The notes beneath the pieces were generated by a model. It made no database searches, was not told the origin of the DNA, and saw only the letters and a list, made by a program, of their open reading frames with translations. A stretch of 64,000 nt of DNA from Dicaeum eximium (taxonomy: Eukaryota > Chordata > Aves > Passeriformes > Dicaeidae), in contig VWZP01009943.1 in the NCBI GenBank assembly GCA_013396995.1, forward strand, positions 868,001 through 932,000, read 5' to 3'. The translations under genes and the position numbers were made by a program. Position 1 is the first letter of the stretch. Each line of letters starts with the position of its first letter. Positions 34,901 to 47,631 of this stretch are shown piece by piece.

Positions 34901-37900
34901 ACTGCCTGCTTTCTGTGTAAAGTAATTATTCCATGAATGAAAAGCTTGTAACACTGGCAAAACCTCAAGGTTGAAAGGGATGGGTTTATTTGCTGGTTCA
35001 GACACATGCTTGGAGTATTCTCAGTGTGGTAGTAGATGCTACATGCAAGTCTACCTTGCTGTGTTTCAAAGGTGTCTTGTACTTGCTGTGGTCTACACAA
35101 CAGCCTAATCCTGATTTGTCATTGCTTCTCTAATGGTCAAAAGTTTATATAATGAAGACTCTGAACCTGAAGATCTGTACCAGTGCTTGTTTAAAAAAAA
35201 ATTCTTCAAATGTTTGCCACCAGATGAGGTAAACATTACATTGAAAATGGCACCGCCCCCTGAAAACTGTTGACTGCTCTGATAAGGGAAAGTTGGGTTT
35301 GGGGTGGAGTGCTTGTGGTTTTTTTTTCCCCTCCCAGTTTTTGATTACAGCTGAACCTATTCCAGAAAGTCAGTGAATACTAATGAGTTATACTTTCTAC
35401 TTTAACCACTTCCCCCTCCCCCCCCCAAATAATCCACTACGTAAGAAGTTGTTTGGCTTGTAAAACTGATCAACTTGGTCTTCACAAAACCTTGAACTGA
35501 AATCTGTGATGATAGAACAGGTCAGTGTCATACAAGTGGAGAAAAAGCTCTGATCCTTGAACGAGGTGAAGCTGTGTGCCTGTACTTGCCTGGCCCAAGA
35601 CCATTAGCTTTGAGCTACACTGTTCCCTGGAGCCTGTTGGTGTCTCCTGCGGCTTCTGCGTAGTCGCCTTTGGTGTCCTTTATCAGGTACTTCTGAGCTT
35701 CCTGCCCAGCGTTTCTGCAGCACCTCCTGGCAGGGGGCCAAGCAGCTGGTTGCCCTTTTCCCTGTTCCACTGTAGCTGCCACCCACAGTGACCTGCGTGG
35801 CTTCCAGGGCTGTTGCAGAGGTGTCTCTTCTGCAGCCCTGCAGACATCCCTTGGGTTTACAGACCTTTTCAGCTGGAGAGTTTTTAGGTATGGAAAGTCA
35901 CACTGATTTTTTTTTTTTTTCCCTGGCTTACACATCCTTATTTGGAGGGAAGACTTCCAGGAGACTGGTGCAGAAAGGGAGGAATTCTGAGCAGCAGAAC
36001 ATGTCAGCTTGGGGTGGGAAATATGAGTCAGGTGATTTTTATCCTCTATTATTTCCTGAGAGAGAGAGATGTTTATGGGCAGTTTAAAGAGATTCAGAAT
36101 TTTAGAAATGGGATTGCTTCAGAAAGGATTTGTTGTTTTGAGCTGCAGTCCCGCTGCCTGTCAAGACAATGCGCTGTAACACTACCTTCTGCAACGTCAG
36201 CAAGGAAAAAAGTGCTCAAAAGAACTGTCTGCAAAAGAGCAATTACACTGCTCACCACCAGTTAATCAGAATTTAATCTTCGAACAACTTAGGATGCCAA
36301 ACAAATTAGTCCACCACATAATACTGTCTCACTTGGATTCATAAAGTATATGGGAGAAGGGGGAGAAGACCCTGGTTTTTCTAGTCTGTGACTTTAAAAT
36401 AGTCATGACTGCAATACTGTAGCTAAAATAGTCATGACTGCAATACTGTAGCTACGACTCTGCTGCATAGCAAACTGGTTACTCATAGCTACAGTGTTGT
36501 AGATACGACTCTTCCGCATAGCAAATGCGTTTTAGACTAGCACTAAACCTAAGAGGCTTGGCACTAACCAAAAGGTTACTGAAATACTGATCATCAGTAA
36601 CAGCCCTCATTCTCCACCATGGAATATTACCATGATTCCAGCATAATAAAAAAGAGCTGTGTATGTGCTGATTTCTGTTTTAGCAGATCAATATCATGAA
36701 GTGAGTAGACTTAGCCAAGCTGAATTCTAAATATAGACTGAAAGGGGCAGTCTGTTTCATAGCTATCTTTATGGGTACTGCAGGACTCGACAGGTTCCTA
36801 TGGGACTAAAAGTAGAGAGAGGAACTGCAGAACAAGTTTTCTTCACATGATTTTCACTGGCTGATTTCTTCCATACTGGCACATTACCTGAATGTAATTA
36901 TGTTGTAAGTAATGTTTCATTCTCATATTTTTTAACCTTTTAGATTTTATTTCCTTTTTTTCCTGTGAAGAATTCTCAGTGTGTGATCATTCTAACACTG
37001 ATATTTGTATCCTTTCTCCTTTGGCATGTCAATTGAATCAAACAAATGTAATATAAACTTTTTTGAATTAATAATGGTAATCTTCACTGTGTTTATATGT
37101 GCAAATACTTAAATAGTAAGTGCAGAAACATATTATTTATAATACTAATGAATCAAAGGTACTCACATTTATTACAGCTCAAGTTGTTAAGAAGAGTCTT
37201 CCCTGATAGAGAAACAACTGCTCTTCAGAATCTAAAAATAACCAAAAGCCTTAGTGCATGAAGTGGTAACTTTTAGCACACCGTTCATACCAGGGCTACA
37301 TAATGACAGCATTGGCTGAGGGTGTGCACATGGGGAGACAGCAGAGCACAGCCAGCTCTCGGGGGGATGTGGCTCACAGGCTGTGCTGCCCGGTGCCACG
37401 TCATGCTCTAGAGGAAGGGACAGTGGGCACAGCCATCTGTCCTGAAGTTACTGCTGCACACCTAAAAATCATATACTAGGTAAGGTTAACCCCTATTATG
37501 CCAGCTTTTCTACATTTTCTTTGTATTTTGGAGCAACACTTTTGAACGGAGAAAAAAATAAGTTGTAATCTTTTCTTATGGGCTGTTAAATGAAATACGA
37601 AAGTATCCATATAGTGCTGCCGTTCTCTACTAGCAGGAGAGCAAGCCCTGTTGTCAGGATTACTTTCAGTGCTTAGTCTTCAGACTTACTGAGGCTCATT
37701 GGATGTCTGCTTTGTGGTGTGCTCAGATTTGAGTGAATTAAAACAGCCTTCTGCTTTTGGGTTGATGAGGAAAGGAGTATTTTCTGCAAAAAATTAGGGT
37801 TCAAATTTAAGGTTTTTAGTTTAAGTGTTTTATTAGGAATCTGGTCACACTCCGTTCTGTATTCCTTGGAGAGGAAGAGAAGGCTCAGAAGCATGTCAAG

Positions 37901-39174
37901 AGTGCAGTTCAACCCATCTAGGATTCAGAAATCACCCCTAGGTGTTTAACACGTCATCAAGGGAGGTTTGCATCCCACGAAGTACTGATTTATGTTGGCA
38001 GATAAAATTGAAGTTGGGAGCTTTATAAAATACTAAATGGGTAAGATGCATTCTACTCCAAAATTAACTAATCTGTGGGGGCTCGCTCGCTTACATTCAC
38101 TAACAAGAAAAATGTACATTTAGACTGTGATTCTAAGGTGAGAAAGGCATATCTTAGAATAAGAGGGATATTACCTGGAGGAATGTATTTTTCTTCAATA
38201 ATTACAGAGGGAGTTTTCACTAACAATTGTAGACAAACGTGCCTACTTAGAGTGTCTGCATCTCCTTATGGCTAGAAGTGTAGTTTGTTACTAGAAGACA
38301 TTTTTACAATCAGAGTACTGCAAAGAAAAGCAAAATACTGATAAAGAATAATGTGCAATTTATAGAAGCCACCTCCCTAGGTATTGCTTATTTTCTATAC
38401 ATAATCTTATTTCTAAACTGTATTTATGTTAAGAATCATTCACTGAGTTCATGCACCCAGACTCTGCAGAGAAACTTTTTACTAATTGAACCTCATCTAG
38501 TGCCTTTTTTAAAGCAAGGGGTATTAGTCTGAATAAAAAGTTTTTTAAATTTGTCCAAAACTGTGTGAAGTAGAACCACATTACAAGACTACATTTTTTG
38601 TTCCATTTTTCACAAATAGTAACTTCACAGTGATATTCTAAGGTGTATAAACAGACACAAACTCTTGTTACTTATCTGCTACATTCATACCTGCTTTCCC
38701 TGTTGTACCTCTCAATTACTTGATGCTGAAAGAAGAGGACCTGAGTGACATCCTTTTTGGAAGTGTTAGTGAAGGTCTGGCTTTCACTGTGGTCAGGATC
38801 TCACACCCCTCACCCAGTACTCACCAAATCAAAGGATAATATACTAAATAGGTACCATTCAAATCAATGCTGGAGCCAGTCAAATTGACTTTTCTCTTTC
38901 TCTCTTTCCCCATACACACACGTGTGTGCACAAACACAATGTAAAACATGAAATATTTAATTGTGGAAGATTTCCAAGAATAAACAAGTGCTATGTATTG
39001 AGTTGTCCCTGCCTTCAAGATCTAGTAAGTGTGCTGCTCCTTCAAATCTCTGTTTTAAGGATCATTTAGGCTGCTCATTTCCTTAGAACAGGATACCAAC
39101 TTCTACAAGTTATTTCCATAGCCATTTCCATAGCCATAGTGTTAATTTACCTTTTAAATTATTGTTTCTTTTAG
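34901..39174. other. IFRD1-LSMEM1 intergenic DNA
   Basis: AT-rich DNA without a supportable coding exon. It includes a poly-T run near 35909-35920, a 29-bp tandem duplication at 36395-36452, and a slightly GC-richer patch at 37310-37440. In mammals LSMEM1 has non-coding 5' exons. Such exons and its promoter probably lie here, but I cannot point to them. Confidence 0.5.
36395..36525 (+). repeat. 29-bp perfect tandem duplication with a second, diverged duplication
   Basis: A 29-base unit beginning TAAAATAGTCATGACTG occurs twice in perfect tandem (36395-36423 and 36424-36452). The DNA that follows, CTACGACTCTGCTGCATAGC (about 36452-36471), recurs with a few changes at about 36502-36522. Two overlapping duplication events of different age are the simplest reading. 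Confidence 0.85.
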
Positions 39175-39179
39175 AGACA

Positions 39180-39306
39180 ATGGAGAGGCCTTCCTTGAAA
39201 TTTAACCTGCCTGATACTCATGAAGAAGGAAAACTTTATGTAGTTGATTCCTTAAACAACCTAAACAAGCTAAATGTGTGTCCAGCTGAATCCCAACGTT
39301 CACTAG
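39180..39306 (+). CDS. LSMEM1: LSMEM1 coding exon 1
   Basis: Acceptor TTTCTTTTAG is followed after 5 bases by the ATG. Codes for residues 1-42 plus one base. Donor CTAG|GTATGT. The first 5 bases of the exon (39175-39179) are untranslated, so at least one further 5' exon lies upstream. Confidence 0.88.
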
Positions 39307-42300
39307 GTATGTATGATAGGTGATCTGTGGATTTCTATGTATACAATCCATGTTGCGTGTCACTGATGTCAACAGCCTAGCAGGCCACTAGGTATGCCAA
39401 GCTCTGTACTGAAAAATGTAAGAAAAAGATTGAATATGGCATAATTTAGACAGATCAGATGTGATTTAGCTGTCCCTGCTGAGTATTTCTGCTTTAGGTT
39501 CCTGAAAATCCTTGCATTTAGTTAGGGATTTACTTTCAAACCTGAACTTACCTTCCATTTCAGTTGGGATTTATGAGGTGATCTCTTGCAGGATAATGTC
39601 TCTAGTAATGCCCAATATACACCTCCTAAATAAATAGCATTATAGCTCTTCCCAAGCACTAAAATTCATATGTGGCAATAGAAGCACCTGAGAATTTCTG
39701 CCCATTCTTTTAAGACTCATCTCCTAAGAACTCAAACCAGTTACCTGAAATACCCTGTGAAACCTTTAAGCATTTTACTTTTGGACTTTCTTTGCTTACA
39801 GTTTCAGTTATGTCTCCCACATTTCTAGTGGTTTGATAAGGCTTTTGCCTTTGATTTCTCACAGCAATAAGAATATTTTCACCCAGTGATAGCTACAATT
39901 TGAGTTCTTTGTGACCTGAAAATATCTTAAAACCTGGAGATCTTCAGCAGCATTCCACATAACAGTATTTGAGTCTGCTTTAATTTCCCTTATTGTAATG
40001 GCAAATTTGTGTGAAGAAATTTATAGATAAACAGCTATGTTGAAATGTGTTTTGAGTGGCCATAACTGAATCATGCTTCTAATTATGGGTCATAAATGTT
40101 TTCTCATTACTTCTGTTTCCAAGTCCCCTAACTTTTCCTAATCTAACTAACTAGAGTGGTGCTGGTTTTTGCATTTAACACAAATATTTTAGATATAAAG
40201 TACTAATTTCTCATATGCAGATTGTCTCAATATTGTAATTTCTACACATAGAAAATGAGACAATGGCATACATCAATTTTAATTTTAAGAAACTCCTTTC
40301 ACTATGACTGTTTTGCTTTCTTTTGCAATTTTATTGGACAGTATTATTTACTTTTGGGGTAAATATACAAGGTTCTGTGGAAGCGTATATGATTCTCTGG
40401 AATAATCACATGCATGCCTCTCCCTACATTTCAGCAGTAAAAAATGGTTGCTTTATAAGTATTTTATTCATAAATTTGTACAATCCTTTTGTTCCCTCTA
40501 GGATTATTCTTTTAATGTAGCTTTTAAGCTTGGAAAGTCTGTAGATATCTCATCCAGTCAGCTACCTTACTCAGCAGCTTAAAACTCTGGTGGTTCTCTT
40601 GCCAGAAAATCAGAGACATGTCAAAAGCTGTTTAAAATGCATACATATACTGTTTGGTTGCTTCAGTAGGTGCCATGCAGTAATTTCATGTTTTAGATTA
40701 TAAAATGTTCCCACTGTTTGCAGTTTGGCAAGAATGTGTGCTCACCAATTCCTCACAACACTGCAGCCCGGCATGTTCAGCCTGATGAAATAGTAAGAAG
40801 CGTTCATCAGGCAGAGTGAGCTCAGACCACTTTTGAGACCACTATTTGTAACTTAGGATGCTTGGCAGGCAGCAGTAGCAGGCCCTCCCTATCCCTATTA
40901 TTCTGATTAGAAAGCAATATTGGTGCAGACACTTAGTATATGGTGCATTTGTTATGAATGCTAAGGGAATAACAATAGAACCTCAAAGGAGAAATATGAA
41001 AATATTTCAGTTTACTCACAGACAGGAGTGTGTTAAACACAAAGTAAAGAAAAACAGAGATATTCACAGAGATCTACCAGCTCAGTGAATTGCTCAGCCC
41101 TAGGTAGGGTCATTATTAAAGTCCTGTAATGGTATATGCAGCCTTTCCTCAGCTTTATCATTATAGGCTCAGTTACGAAGACTTCAGAGATTTCCACCAG
41201 CTAAAACAGGAACATGATCTAGAAATACATTTTTCAGAGATGCACACACTGCCCTCCCTTTCAGAATGGCAAGAGAGCAATTACAGAAGGATAAATTACA
41301 GTAATTTGCATGTAATTTTAGTACATATCAGACTGACACCAAAGTGAAATTACGTTAGCTTCCTCTCCCTCCAAAACAGAAAACAAACCCAAATCTCTCT
41401 AAGTTCTTGTAGTAGTATACAAACTTGAGATTAAACAAAGCTGGCTCAAGTGTAAATTTTTTACATCCACATGAATTTCCTCATGGTGTTCGCTTGATAT
41501 GCTATCTTTGGGGCTTACTGCCACCCCACACTGATTGCAACTGTTTCTATGAGAGAAAATACTGACTTTCCCTATATACACACCACGTTCTTTAAAAAGC
41601 AATGAACTGGCTTGTTGAGCTGATTCAAGGTCAGCATGGCAAGTGCCTTTCCTTTTCCCCCTCATTCTTCCTGTGCTTAAAGCACAGCACATGTTGTCTA
41701 TATGAGAGTCTGTTCCATTCTTGACAATTGGGAGGATAGGTACATCATTTTTTACTGGAACAAAACCAACAAATCCTAAAGATGAAGAAGAATATTGAAA
41801 ACATTTGTTTTAAGATAAAACAGTCAAGACCTACATTCATTCTATCCAACATTAGGAGCTTAATGGAGGTGTTTACTTTGGGAGATTTATCAACCCAGGG
41901 ATACTTCCCATTAAACAGAAAAAAAAGCATATCTAGAGGATTAATATGTATGATGAATCTGTACCTTGGTTTTCAACATGCATTTTGCTTTCTTCCCTTT
42001 TGAAAAGGTTAAACGCAATCAAGCCCTTGCAAAGCTGCCTGGTGAAAACTTCATTGCAACCTTTGTACATGTAAAATAGCTGTAAAACTCTGCACTGTAA
42101 AACAGGTCAACTTCAACAAAACACTGTATTTCAACAACGGCAGAAATGTTTTTATTGAAAGTGTTCTAACAGCTATAACAGATGTATAATTTTTTGTATT
42201 TCCAAATTCAATCAAAGTTAACAAAGTTGATTTCTTCCCCTTTCATGAAATATCATGGGAAATAAAAAACTGTTGGCCAAATATACGATGTATTCTTCAT

Positions 42301-44441
42301 AGTTTCATGATGCCAGAAGCATTTTGTCATGCTTGTCCTAACCAACCTTAAAAAACTGTATGACTAAATGATTTGTCATCTCTTATCAGAGGAGGAAGAG
42401 AACACTGGTGGTCCTGGAGAAAGTATGGCAGGGAGCAACACAAGAAACCAGTGTTTGTTCTTCATCACCTTTATTCTTACTTTGACCATCAGTTTGGCAC
42501 TTGTTTCATTTGTAATATTCTTAATATGTAAGTAAACCAAAGAGTAGTTCTTAAGAATGTAGGGCCAATTGGAAAAAGAACTTTGCTGTAATGTGTCATG
42601 CTACCTTATAACATGCTACTCCTGTATTTGCACAGTCAAAGGCTTTGGCTGGTTTTGGGCACTGGGTTGTGGTCCTGGGGGCAGAAGCACAGGCAAACAA
42701 CACTCCCTCGGGGATAAAAGGCACAATTTTATTCTTAGTGCTAAGGATTTGTGAGCTTCAACAGCTGTGAAGAATTTATCTCAGCAGCATTGTACTGTGT
42801 TGCTAAAAATGCTGACTGGAAATGACATTAAAATTTAGAGGTAATTGTATGGCAGTGAGATACTGTGGCAATGTGCCTTCCATTCCTTACCAGATAAAAT
42901 TCGGTATTGGGGTCATTTCACTGAAACTGGAATTCCACCCAGGCTAACACTAAATCAGGCTACCTGAAGGAAGACCTGACTCTTTGTCATCAAAGTACTG
43001 ACTGGAAATTGATTTGGAACTAAGAAAGTCTTAAGCATAAGAAAAATAATTAGATGTTTATCAAGATTTTCATGTAGCATTGAGTCTGTAGATTCAATTA
43101 CTGTTCCAGTTTTTTAGGGCTGATCAGGTGTGTTCAGCTAAAGACATGGCTGGTTAATGGAACCCTTGTCATCTTGGGGTTTTCTGAGCTAATAATGTTG
43201 AAAAGAACCTGAGGTGCATTATTTCAATTTACAAGTCTATTTTGAAAGAATTGGAACCCATATGAAATCAAAATTTCTTATACCTTGTAGTAGGGAATTT
43301 GATGAAACATAGAGAATATTCTGATTTTTCTTTTAGACCAGGAAATTCTAACCCTTGACTAAATTTTTTTTACAGGCACATGAAGAAATATCAGACAAGT
43401 AAAGAACATAAAGTAGATTTTAAGTAATGTGATTGTAAAATCCTAATTGAAATACCTCATACTTGAATTTCAGATTTATTTAACATGGAGCTGCTGAAAG
43501 TAGAGCCTTTGTATAGAAAAATTAGTATTGGGTTGGTGTAGTGGAAAAATTATAAACTAAAGTGAAATTTTACAAGAGTTAAAGCAGTTTGCTTGGGCTC
43601 AGGTTGGTGGAGACCTGTGGTTTTTTTGAAACTGATTTCCAGTGGTGCTTCAATTTATGTTACAATGTTTTATTAGATACATATAGATATAGTGTGTTAT
43701 ATAATCTGAGACCTTTGAAAACCACATGCATAGATTAATTTAGCATTGCCACTATTATACTTAAGCTTCAAAACCCATGGGTAGATTTTTTAACTTCAGA
43801 AGGCTAAAATGAAAATAGCTCTAAAAGTGCATATTGGCGTGCCAGAGGAGACTGGCCTCAAAATGTCAGTATTTGCAAGAATTTTTCTTTTATTTAAAAT
43901 AAAATACATGCACATACCACAAATTGGATCTTGAAGCCCCTAAATAAGACATTTCCCTGTTGACAATAATGGATATGCTCATGAAAACTGCAAAAATTAT
44001 CTAAGCCATATATGATTTTATTACTCTGCACTAAACGAAAAAAAGAATCCGGCAAATAAGCAAAAAAGAATGTAGTGAGCAGGTAAACCCACCAGATGTA
44101 TAACTTATTATTAGGTTCTGCAGTTGTTTTCCTGTTTAATATTTTTAGTCATCATAATTCCTTACAAAGTCTCACAGGAATACAAGTGAGGGTAGTGATG
44201 CTCTTGACTTAAATGTTGCCAATTTAATGTGGTACATTTGCCTTTTCAAGTTCAAACCAGAAATGAGGTGGACCAAATATCAAGCAGACTACTAGCTGAA
44301 AAGAAGAACATAGAAGACCTGAAGAAACTTAACAATATTATATTGAAGCATCTGAATCGATCCAGAATTAAGGAAAAGCCTTCTGATCTTCATGATTACC
44401 TCTTTACCCTGCATGCTGAGCTCAAAGTCCCTGGAGAATAA
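39180..44441 (+). CDS. LSMEM1: LSMEM1, leucine-rich single-pass membrane protein 1 (3 coding exons, 151 aa)
   Basis: Coding exons are 39180-39306, 42390-42527 and 44251-44441. Both junctions are in phase 1, giving 456 nt including TAA. The N-terminal part carries KLYVVDSLNNLNKLNVCPAE (residues 18-37), which matches the conserved KLYVVDS-type motif of the human protein (C7orf53). An acidic, glycine-containing linker (43-60) leads to one hydrophobic segment at about residues 64-89, the only membrane span. There is no N-terminal signal peptide. The following 90-120 region has leucine/isoleucine spacing suited to a short coiled coil, for example LAEKKNIEDLKKLNNIILKH. The start was chosen because the ATG lies 5 bases after the acceptor and is the only one before the conserved motif. 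The molecular function is unknown. The gene follows IFRD1 on the same strand, as in human. The C-terminal tail seems about 20 residues longer than in human (131 aa, from memory). Confidence 0.9.
42390..42527 (+). CDS. LSMEM1: LSMEM1 coding exon 2 (membrane span)
   Basis: Codes for residues 43-88, an EEEE-containing linker and almost the whole hydrophobic segment CLFFITFILTLTISLALVSF and what follows. Acceptor CTTATCAG, donor ATAT|GTAAGT. Confidence 0.9.
44251..44441 (+). CDS. LSMEM1: LSMEM1 coding exon 3 (C-terminal region and stop)
   Basis: Completes Phe89 and codes to residue 151. QTRNEVDQISSRLLAEKKNI matches the human QTGNKMDDVSRRL region. Then comes a basic stretch, SRIKEK, and a tail HDYLFTLHAELKVPGE before TAA. 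Confidence 0.9.
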
Positions 44442-44880
44442 ATCTTCTCTGGAAAGAAATTCAGCATATTCATAACTCAGATATTTTCACATATGGCACT
44501 CAGGTTGCTGAAACATTGCTGGAAAAGCCAGCTGAATAAAAAATATTAGCAAATAGTATTTTACCCTGTTTTATGTGGACATAGATTTGTAATACTAAGC
44601 CCATAGGATTCACAATAAACAATGAATTGTCAGTTTGGGGTGAGATTTCCAGATTCCCTGTGCATTGTAAATTGCAGGGGTAAGGGCCTAGTTTTGTTTT
44701 AAATGTAAGTGAATGATCACAGAAAATCACGAGTGTCTAGTCACATGATTCCAGCATGACCTTGTTCACTTAATCATTCTTCTATTAACTTTGTACAAGC
44801 TTTCTGTTTGTTTCTATTACTATTTGTATTTAAGGATAACTTCAGATTTCATAACTTACAAATAAATCCATTTCTGGTCT
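44442..44880 (+). terminator. LSMEM1 3' UTR with poly(A) signals
   Basis: AATAAA signals occur at 44535-44540, close to the stop, and at 44861-44866, which is followed by T-rich and GT-rich DNA. Either could end the transcript. The UTR limit is approximate. Confidence 0.5.
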
Positions 44881-47217
44881 AGAGTTTTGTGGTTTTCTCT
44901 TTGCATCTAAATATACTGATATACTACTCTTTTTGTGGAAAAAAAAAAAACAACAACAACAAAAAACCCAAAACAAAACAAAACACCCACAAAAACCACA
45001 AAGGTGACTCTAATACAGCTATCAGAGAATGAAAAAATAAGTGTAGAAAACTTGTAAGAAAAGGAACCCTGAAAGTCTAACCCAAACATTTTTCTGTAAA
45101 TGCTATTAAATGATAAACGAAAAGGTATCATAAGACTAAAATCAGGACACTTGCAGTGTTGCTTCTCTGTTCTTCTCTGAGCTGTCACCTGCTTTTTAGT
45201 GACAGTATTAATTTCTCATCTTTCCCACTCCCATTGTAGCTACTGTAACTGCTCTCAAGCTCCTGCCTTGCATTGACGCACATGCATACTTGTGAGCCGG
45301 GGAGAAATACTAGTATTTGGCACCATTTGGCATCAGTGTATCTCAAACATTGATTTTTCTCGTCCCTCATTGCAACAGCAGTTATCGGAGCAGTCTGTGG
45401 TCCATTAGAAACTGATACCAAGAGCCAATAGACTTTTTTTTTTTTTTCTGGTAGGAAACTAAAAAAAATCGTGTGCTAGAGCAACAATTCTCAAAGGCAT
45501 GAAAGTTTCCTCATCTCATTGTCCTCGATGATTCTTAATCTGGTTGTTCAATCAGTACTCATAATAAATCCAGTTTTTCTGTCTCTGCTATTGACTCGAA
45601 GTGTTGTTTCATTCCATGGTTTCATCCTGCAAGATGGTGAGTGATCTCACCTGCCCCAGGCTTTTGACCAGCTGAGTCATAACAATGTACAATCATGCTC
45701 ACTGAACTGAGGCCTCAAATGATCCTTTTCATATTTAATTGCCTCTTGCAGTGATCAGCAATTAAGATCAGTGACTGAAGAAGTGCAAAGGTCCAATGCT
45801 GATCCTGCTAGTGCTGCCAAAACACACCTATTGTTGGGAGATACTTGCAGACACAGAGGATGTGGGGTAGTACTGATTAAAGCTACTCAGCTCAAGTTAA
45901 CAATAGTTAATAGTTAATAATAGTTCTTGTTTTTACTGTCAGAACTGCTTCTATATGACATCAGAGCAAGGGTTGAGAGCAGAGTGCCACAATCCCTCCA
46001 TCAACACTTTCTGGAGGACCCCCTACAATCTCCTTTAGGGGAGCTTTTCTGTCTAATCTACTGACAGTTAAGTAGTCCCAAACAAACCAATACTTGACTC
46101 TGAAAACCTCCTACAAACCTGCCCCTGAAGTGAATTTCAGCTCAGTTCATAGGCCCATAATCCTTATCTCAAATGAACAGTTAAGTAACCTCCAAGCTCC
46201 AGCTGCATGTGACGTAACCTCTGTGCTGTATATGGATGTTTCAATGTCTCCTGCAGACATGGGTAAGATCTCTGTTCTGTATAGCTGCACATCTCAAGGG
46301 CCTGTGCAATGTCTGGTATTACAGCCAGAGGAAGATGATCTGACAGCTTCATCTTACAGTAGTCACAGCTGTTCTTGGTAGTACTGCTTCTTCCCTTTTT
46401 CTCTTATTTGCAGGCTGTAGAGGTATCTACACAAAGTAATTAATTCACTTTTCAGTAATTCCACTGCGAATGAAAAGAGTGCACAGAGGGTTCAGATAGG
46501 TTTCACAACATGCCACTGATGCTCACCTGCTCCAAGTACTGTCATTGCTGAAGTGACAACATGGTTTCAGGAAATTTCTGCTGAATAAACCTGGACAATA
46601 TTAGAAAAATGCTGGTAAGCAAAGAGGAAAGCATGGAATACTTAACCAATAATATACCTCCACCTTCCATCAAAGGCATCATCATGCCAGTCTCTGAAGG
46701 ATTGGCTGAATCTTTAAGTGGTTAGGTAATATCAGGGGACAAAATACTTTCTTGCCTTGGTTAGCTTGCTGATAAATTCACTCTTTTGTTCCACATATCC
46801 ACATCAGCCCTTGTTAACCTCAAACCATCAGACAGTATCTGACTAGAGAAGAGTATCTGACAGTATCTGTGGGGAGAATATACATTACTGGATAGTAGAG
46901 GATCAGCTGGGGCAGGCATTTGCTTGCCTTGCTTGGGATCATGTTACCTTGGGAATATCAGCCTGTACTTGGCCTTGTGCTGCTCTAGCATGAAACAGCT
47001 CAAGCTCAGTATCTGCAAACAGCATATAAGAACTGAGGGCAAAATATCCTTTATAGACACCTGCCCATGTCAGGGGTTACATAAATTTGAACAGTGGGCG
47101 CCTTTAACTGAAAATGAGGCACAGACAATAAAGAGGGATTCTGAGAGACAATCAAATCCATCCCTCTGCCTGACAGTACCATTCAGTTTACTCAAACAAT
47201 TCCCAACAGAGGCCTGT
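44881..47217. other. intergenic DNA, no gene seen
   Basis: Non-coding DNA downstream of LSMEM1. An A/C-rich low-complexity tract occupies about 44939-45000 and a T run about 45434-45449. The open frame at 46924-47439 on + runs into the LTR described next and has no known similarity. Confidence 0.55.
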
Positions 47218-47223
47218 CTATTC

Positions 47224-47625
47224 TGTTGGGAGATAGAGGATTTTCGCTGCGGAAGAATTTCGGGTTGTTACGAGGAGACAGGGCTTGTCTCCACTCCTCA
47301 CCCAGTGGTATGCAAGAGGCCCCAAGTCTTATCTCTAAGACCTTGCATGCCTACCATACTAACTCAGCCACTTTTTACCCTTTCCAGTAGTTTTCCACTC
47401 CCTAAACTAACCCAGAATCCCAGATACCTTTTCCTGTGACGTAGGACGGACCCCTAATCTATTTAAACCCACGTTGTGAGATAATAAACGCCATTTTGAC
47501 CTATCCACCACATTGGTGACTGCGTCTTGTCATTGTGGACCGAGTGACCTTTGGGAGAAGGTTGCCGTGCTGTATGTAATGCCAGGTTACCAAGTCGTGT
47601 AGCTTTTCATCAGAAAGCTGCATCA
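47224..47625 (+). mobile_element. solo LTR of an endogenous retrovirus, 402 bp
   Basis: The element starts TGTTGGGAGA and ends GCTGCATCA. It is flanked by a perfect 6-bp target duplication, CTATTC, at 47218-47223 and 47626-47631. Within it are a TATA-like TATTTAAA (47460-47467) and AATAAA (47483-47488), set close together as in many class II LTRs. No internal retroviral sequence is present on either side. Class II (ERVK-like) is inferred from the 6-bp duplication and the compact TATA-poly(A) spacing. Confidence 0.85.
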
Positions 47626-47631
47626 CTATTC

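Noticed and set aside
44229..44441. Separate small gene starting just before LSMEM1 exon 3
   Set aside because: The frame is the LSMEM1 last exon plus intron sequence. The acceptor at 44249-44250 and the phase match exon 2.
46924..47439. 171-codon open frame on +
   Set aside because: It runs through unique DNA into the solo LTR and stops there. No similarity to gag, pol, env or any cellular protein was recognised.
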